Translations under genes and position numbers: made by a program | Part shown: in pieces, positions 32,878-36,491 of the stretch | How the letters are laid out: the number at the start of each line of letters is the position of its first letter | How positions within the stretch are numbered: the first letter of the stretch is position 1 | The notes under the pieces: model-generated | What the model saw: the letters and a program-made list of their open reading frames with translations, nothing else | What the model was told of the DNA's origin: nothing | Database searches by the model: none | Source of the DNA: Flavimaribacter sp039888615 | GTDB taxonomy: Bacteria > Pseudomonadota > Alphaproteobacteria > Rhizobiales > Rhizobiaceae | Length of the DNA stretch: 36,491 bases | Direction: 5' to 3' (one strand) | NCBI GenBank assembly: GCA_039888615.1 | Contig: JBDQQS010000029.1

Positions 32878-33878
32878 CCCCGCTCGCCCCCGACCTTTCC
32901 GCCTTTCTACAAACCCATCTTCCCGATGAATGCGGGGCAAGCCGACATACAATTGCGGCCTATGCCAGAGCGTTCACCCTCTTGCTGCGGTTTGTCACCA
33001 GGCGGCTCAAGCGAACCCCTTCGGAACTGTTCATCGAGGATCTTGATGTGCAGACGGTCAGAGCGTTTCTCGAATATATCGAAGAGGGACGCGCCAACTC
33101 CGTCCGGTCCCGCAACGCACGGCTGGCGGCGATCAAATCGTTTTTCCGTTTCGTCGAACATCGCCACCCGGCCTGCCTTGAGCAGGCAATGATGATCCGT
33201 GCCATGCCGACCAAGCGTACAGACGCCAAGCTGATCGATTATCTTACCAAGGAAGAAGTCCGCACCTTGCTTGCCGCGCCGAACTGCCACACGCCGGGCG
33301 GATTGCGGGACCGCGCCATGCTGCATCTGGCCTATGCCGCAGGGTTGAGAGCGTCAGAACTTCTGGCGGTGCGGCTGGACGATTTTCCCGACGGGTCGTT
33401 TTCCAGCGTGCGTATATTGGGCAAGGGGCGGCGCGAGCGTGTGCTGCCACTCTGGAAGGAGACTCAAAGCGCCATTCGCGCGTGGCTGGCAATCCGGCCC
33501 GGTCAAGTCGGACCGGAACTGTTTCTGAACCGTGATGGGCGGCGAATGACGCGGGACGGATTTGCGTACCGGCTAAAGCTGCATGTGGCGACGGCCAAAC
33601 GCTCGACGCCGTCGATTGCCGCAAAACATGTCACTCCGCATGTACTGCGGCACAGCTGCGCCATGCACACCCTGCAGGCCACCGGTGATATCCGCAAAGT
33701 CGCGCTCTGGCTTGGCCACGCCAGTATCCAGACGACCGAGATGTATCTGCGCGCGGATCCGACCGAGAAGCTTGCGCTGCTGGAGGCACATCACGCACCT
33801 CTTATCAAACCCGGCAAGTTTCGGGAGCCCTCGGACAAGCTGATGCAGATCCTGGCCGTCGCTGCGCAACGTTCCTGA
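32874..33878 (+). CDS. RIT tyrosine recombinase, third of three
   Basis: The 334-residue protein is an XerD-like recombinase. Its catalytic residues are Arg in AAGLRASELLAV, Lys in GKGRRERVLP, HxxR in HVLRHSCAMHT, His in WLGHASIQTTEMYLR and the Tyr in that stretch. ATG at 32874 overlaps the second gene's stop. It is followed after 18 bases by a hairpin shared with the convergent primase/helicase gene. Confidence 0.91.
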   Translation: MTPLAPDLSAFLQTHLPDECGASRHTIAAYARAFTLLLRFVTRRLKRTPSELFIEDLDVQTVRAFLEYIEEGRANSVRSRNARLAAIKSFFRFVEHRHPACLEQAMMIRAMPTKRTDAKLIDYLTKEEVRTLLAAPNCHTPGGLRDRAMLHLAYAAGLRASELLAVRLDDFPDGSFSSVRILGKGRRERVLPLWKETQSAIRAWLAIRPGQVGPELFLNRDGRRMTRDGFAYRLKLHVATAKRSTPSIAAKHVTPHVLRHSCAMHTLQATGDIRKVALWLGHASIQTTEMYLRADPTEKLALLEAHHAPLIKPGKFREPSDKLMQILAVAAQRS

Positions 33879-33896
33879 ACGTTCGGGCAATTAATG

Positions 33897-33919
33897 GCGT
33901 CCCGCTTTCTGCGGGGCGC
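33897..33919. terminator. Hairpin between convergent genes
   Basis: GCGTCCCGC and GCGGGGCGC pair over nine positions, with one T-G wobble, around TTTCT. The hairpin lies between the trio and the primase/helicase stop. It may stop transcription from both sides, although only a short T-containing tract (TATTCC) follows it. Confidence 0.55.
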
Positions 33920-36399
33920 TATTCCATGACATAGCCGAGGGCCCGGTAACCGGTTCTTCTTTTGGCTGCCATTCTGGCGAGAACCGGAACGGAACTGTCG
34001 ACATAGTCGACAACCAGAACGTCTTTCTTGTCGTCATGTCGCCGGTGCAATCTGCCGACATACTGTGCGAGCGTGCCCTTCCAGGCGATCGGCATGGTCA
34101 GGAACAGGGTATCGAGCCGCGCATCATCAAAGCCCTCGCCGATATACCGCCCTGTCGCGAGGATCAGCCGTTCTTCATCATCGGCAACGTTCAACGCCGC
34201 ATGCGCTGTCTTCCGGTCTTTTGCCGACATGCCACCACGGAGGACGACGATATTCCTGGCGAACCTTGAGAACCGTTGCTGGAGATAGTCGAGGTGATCC
34301 TTTCGTTCGGTCAGAACAATCGGCGAGCGCTTGGCCTCAAGCGATTTCAGCACGTCATCGAAGATCAGATCATTTCGGGCCTCATTCTCCGCCAGCGCCG
34401 CATAGATTGCGGGCATCGACGGGCGCTCGGCCGTGGCGAGCGCCTCCGGCAGCCGGAATCTTGTGTGACGTTCCCGCGCCCGATGGCGAAGGCCGCTTTC
34501 GGCCGCCTGCGATTTGGCGCTCACCTGATGGCGCACCGGACCGCATTGCATGAAGATGATCGGGTGATGCCCGTCCTTTCGGGCGATTGTCGCCGACAAT
34601 CCGGCGACATAGCGGGCCTTCGACCTGCGGGCGACGAGTTCGAAGCTCGCGGCGGACAGGTGATGGCATTCATCGACGACAAGATGGCCGTAATCGGCAA
34701 CCACGTCGTCAACTTCACCCTTGCGAACGAGGCTCTGGATGAGCGCCACGTCGATCACACCCGTGGGTTTGCGTTTTCCGGCGCCGATTGTGCCGATCTG
34801 CTTGGGGTCGATATGCAGGAACGAACCAAGCCGTTCGACCCACTGACTCAGCAATTCCCGGCGGTGCACCAGAACCAGCGTGTTGCGGGCACGATGTGCG
34901 ATCAGCGCCGAGGCCACGACCGTCTTGCCGAAGGCGGTGGTGGCGGCCAACACGCCGGTATCATGTTCGGCCAATGCATCAAACGCCCCCAATTGCAGTT
35001 GTCGAAGCTCGCCTCGGAAGCTCACAGTGTCTGGCAAAGGGGCTCCGTCCTCGCGCAAATCGTCAACTTCGACGGTCGTCCCGTGATCGGCGAAGAACCC
35101 GGTCATCTCATCAAGACAACCACGCGGCAACGCGACGTGCCGGGGATGCAACTCGGCGCAGGACACAATGCGTGGCTTCCCGAATGTCGGCAGCCGCATC
35201 GCTTGTGCCCGGTAAAATTCGGGGTTCTGGAATGCGGCCAACCGCACCAGTTGGGCAATCATGGCCGATGGAAGGTCGGACCGGTCGATGTAAATCTGAT
35301 CGGCGACCGTCACCGTAATGGTCTGCGGGATGGACATTTTTAGTCGACGCGGCGTGCTGCGGCGTGACGGAGGCATTTTCCACGGCTCGTCCGCCTGCTC
35401 GTCTTCTACCGGCATGCGTACACCCAGCACCCGCCCGGAAAGCTCCGCCGCTTCCACCAGTTCTGTCACCGCCGCCATCGTCATTCTTGGCAGGGAAGAC
35501 AAATAGGCCCACTGATCGTCATATGTCCGTAGGCCGGCATCGACAAAGACGCTGTTGCCCACCTTGCGGGCGGTGTTCTGGAGCGGCAGCGCGATCAGGT
35601 TGCCAAAGCCGCCGAGCGGCATGGTGTCCTGGTTCGGAAACAGCCGATCATAGGAGGCGAAGCCGATTTCAGGCCGTCGCTCCATCGTTTCCGTGATCAG
35701 GACGGATCCAAGCTGGCGCGCCAGACGAGCGGAGACCGGTTCGGAGAAGAAGATCCAGACGTGGCCTCCGTTGCCCGACCTCGAACGTTCCAGCGCTGCG
35801 GGCACACCCTTCACCCGGCAGGTTTCGAGCAGCGCATTGGCGTCTTGCGCCCAGGATGCCTTGTCAAAATCCGCCGCCAGGAACCAGCATGTATCGCCGG
35901 GCAGCAGCGGATAGACGCCAGCGACAAAGTCGCCGCCCCGACCATCTTCGCCGCGCAGGTGTCTTTCAATGACGCCTTCATCCGGCGGCTTGAACTTCTG
36001 ATGGGGGCATTCGCCGCATTTGACCTTGGGTTTGCCACAGATGCCCTTCACCCATTCGTTGGCACAAGCAGGCGAATATCCTGAGCGACCGGTCTTCCTG
36101 TTTGCCCAGCGCACCGGAAACACGTCAGGCCGACCGGCGAACAGGCGGCGGAACAGCTCGACCTTTTGGTGCGACGGAGAAGCATTCGTAACTGGGGCGT
36201 TCTCGAATGAGGATTGTCTCACTGCCGGCACGTGCTCTGCAGCGAGACGCGCCTCTAGCGCTGCAACGTCGCGCTGAAGCTGCGCTCGTTCGACATCCAG
36301 ATCGGCCAGACGGGCTCGAACCCGTGCCAACTCCGCCTCAATGTCGCTTCTGTCCGCCACCTGCGATTTCCACCCAAACCTTTCCGCCCCGTCCAGCAT
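33919..36399 (-). CDS. TOTE-type primase/SF2 helicase
   Basis: The ~826-residue protein starts with a coiled coil (~20-55). It continues with an archaeo-eukaryotic-primase-like domain of the TOTE conflict type (~75-330), with a Cys cluster in KGICGKPKVKCGECPHQ, the acidic CWFLAADFDK and RSGNGGHVWIFF. A superfamily 2 helicase follows (from ~460), with Walker A AATTAFGKTVVA, motif II VVDECHHLS, motif III GLSATIARKDG and motif VI AQYVGRLHRRHDD. TOTE proteins are linked to mobile elements and conflict between them. A GTG at 36360 with GGTGGA upstream is an alternative start. It is convergent with the RIT genes, and its upstream side abuts the inverted repeat. Confidence 0.82.
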   Translation of the reverse strand: MLDGAERFGWKSQVADRSDIEAELARVRARLADLDVERAQLQRDVAALEARLAAEHVPAVRQSSFENAPVTNASPSHQKVELFRRLFAGRPDVFPVRWANRKTGRSGYSPACANEWVKGICGKPKVKCGECPHQKFKPPDEGVIERHLRGEDGRGGDFVAGVYPLLPGDTCWFLAADFDKASWAQDANALLETCRVKGVPAALERSRSGNGGHVWIFFSEPVSARLARQLGSVLITETMERRPEIGFASYDRLFPNQDTMPLGGFGNLIALPLQNTARKVGNSVFVDAGLRTYDDQWAYLSSLPRMTMAAVTELVEAAELSGRVLGVRMPVEDEQADEPWKMPPSRRSTPRRLKMSIPQTITVTVADQIYIDRSDLPSAMIAQLVRLAAFQNPEFYRAQAMRLPTFGKPRIVSCAELHPRHVALPRGCLDEMTGFFADHGTTVEVDDLREDGAPLPDTVSFRGELRQLQLGAFDALAEHDTGVLAATTAFGKTVVASALIAHRARNTLVLVHRRELLSQWVERLGSFLHIDPKQIGTIGAGKRKPTGVIDVALIQSLVRKGEVDDVVADYGHLVVDECHHLSAASFELVARRSKARYVAGLSATIARKDGHHPIIFMQCGPVRHQVSAKSQAAESGLRHRARERHTRFRLPEALATAERPSMPAIYAALAENEARNDLIFDDVLKSLEAKRSPIVLTERKDHLDYLQQRFSRFARNIVVLRGGMSAKDRKTAHAALNVADDEERLILATGRYIGEGFDDARLDTLFLTMPIAWKGTLAQYVGRLHRRHDDKKDVLVVDYVDSSVPVLARMAAKRRTGYRALGYVME

Positions 36400-36481
36400 A
36401 AAGCGCGAAAGCGACAGGCGTAAGCGGGTCCGGCCGCTCGTCGGCCGGACCGCCGAGCGGAGAGGTCGAGGGGGAGTTCAT
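36338..36481 (-). CDS. Small ORF from the inverted RIT leader (47 codons)
   Basis: The inverted-repeat copy brings an ATG at 36481 whose first eight codons, reading MNSPSTSP, match the first recombinase gene with one change. The frame then diverges into Gly/Pro-rich sequence and ends at 36338, overlapping the primase/helicase start out of frame. It could be a leader peptide coupled to that gene, or just a leftover of the duplicated end. I see no domain. Confidence 0.4.
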   Translation of the reverse strand: MNSPSTSPLGGPADERPDPLTPVAFALYAGRGGKVWVEIAGGGQKRH

Positions 36482-36491
36482 GGGGGATGTC
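36458..36491 (-). repeat. Right arm of long-range inverted repeat
   Basis: This is an inverted copy of 30436-30469 with one mismatch in 34. The arm reaches the last base of the window, so its full length is unknown. Confidence 0.9.

Larger units (their letters stand above)
30297..36491. mobile_element. RIT element with TOTE-type cargo (runs past window end)
   Basis: Three tyrosine recombinase genes in ATGA-overlapping order (30446-33878) match recombinase-in-trio (RIT) elements. The left boundary is where the strawberry-notch frame breaks, at a 20-bp palindrome (30297-30316). No matching end is seen right after the trio. Instead, bases 36458-36491 are an inverted copy of 30436-30469, so the right end should lie about 140 bases past the window. 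The convergent primase/helicase gene at 33919-36399 would then be cargo. The boundary placement is inferred. Confidence 0.65.

Noticed and set aside
34276..35343. Long open frame on the plus strand, 355 codons
   Set aside because: It is antisense to the primase/helicase gene, which has complete helicase motifs. No ribosome site or domain was seen in the plus frame.
1..36491. CRISPR array, tRNA or rRNA genes
   Set aside because: I saw no regularly spaced repeats of CRISPR type and no tRNA cloverleaf or rRNA sequence in the window. A covariance search would be needed for a firm negative.

Overview
The window looks like accessory DNA, probably plasmid or island, from an alphaproteobacterium of the Rhodobacterales or a related group. 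The reasons are the high G+C, a Rhodobacter-style plasmid cluster (ArdC, DUF3768, ParB, a DUF3085-like protein, DUF6927 and a strawberry-notch methylase/helicase), a TRAP transporter, a CYP152 P450 and a DUF1403/ScpB pair. I saw no rRNA, tRNA, CRISPR array or core housekeeping operon. Several genes are broken, so this is rearranging DNA.

Left part (1-14.3 kb): a mobile, defence-rich region. It opens with three copies of an 18-19 bp motif that resemble recombinase binding sites. A four-gene operon with 4-base ATGA overlaps follows: DUF1403, ScpB, an Fe(II)/2-oxoglutarate oxygenase-like protein, and a HEPN plus zinc-ribbon protein. Next come a DUF433/DUF5615 toxin-antitoxin pair with a frameshifted toxin, a GGCT-like protein with an N-truncated HEPN protein, and an N-truncated SbcC followed by HNH and TIR genes. 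A compact Gabija-type pair (OLD ATPase-nuclease and UvrD-like helicase) and a tyrosine recombinase close the region. The HEPN and SbcC genes meet head to head at a breakpoint near 6.57 kb, and both have lost their N-termini there.

Middle part (14.3-20.9 kb): a metabolic and metal-resistance segment. It holds a remnant ORF, a frameshifted HAD hydrolase, a CDF-like transporter, a CYP152 peroxygenase, and TRAP dctQ and dctM without dctP. A CmtR-like ArsR regulator then diverges from a CDF transporter and lspA, an arrangement like Cd/Pb resistance loci.

Right part (21.3-30.3 kb): a plasmid maintenance cluster. ArdC is decayed. An IS1111-type element with 12-bp inverted repeats and a long non-coding right end lies between ArdC and DUF3768. 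The ParB, DUF3085-like, DUF6927 and strawberry-notch genes follow, with hairpins between most of them. The last gene is cut off at about 30.3 kb.

Right end (30.3-36.5 kb): the cut is made by an element with three tyrosine recombinases in ATGA-overlapping order, which is the recombinase-in-trio (RIT) layout. Convergent to the trio is a TOTE-type primase/helicase gene. The last 34 bases of the window are an inverted copy (33/34) of the leader and first codons of the first recombinase gene. The element therefore seems to run past the window edge with the TOTE gene as cargo. This RIT plus TOTE arrangement and the DUF1403-ScpB-oxygenase-HEPN operon are the two best candidates for something undescribed.
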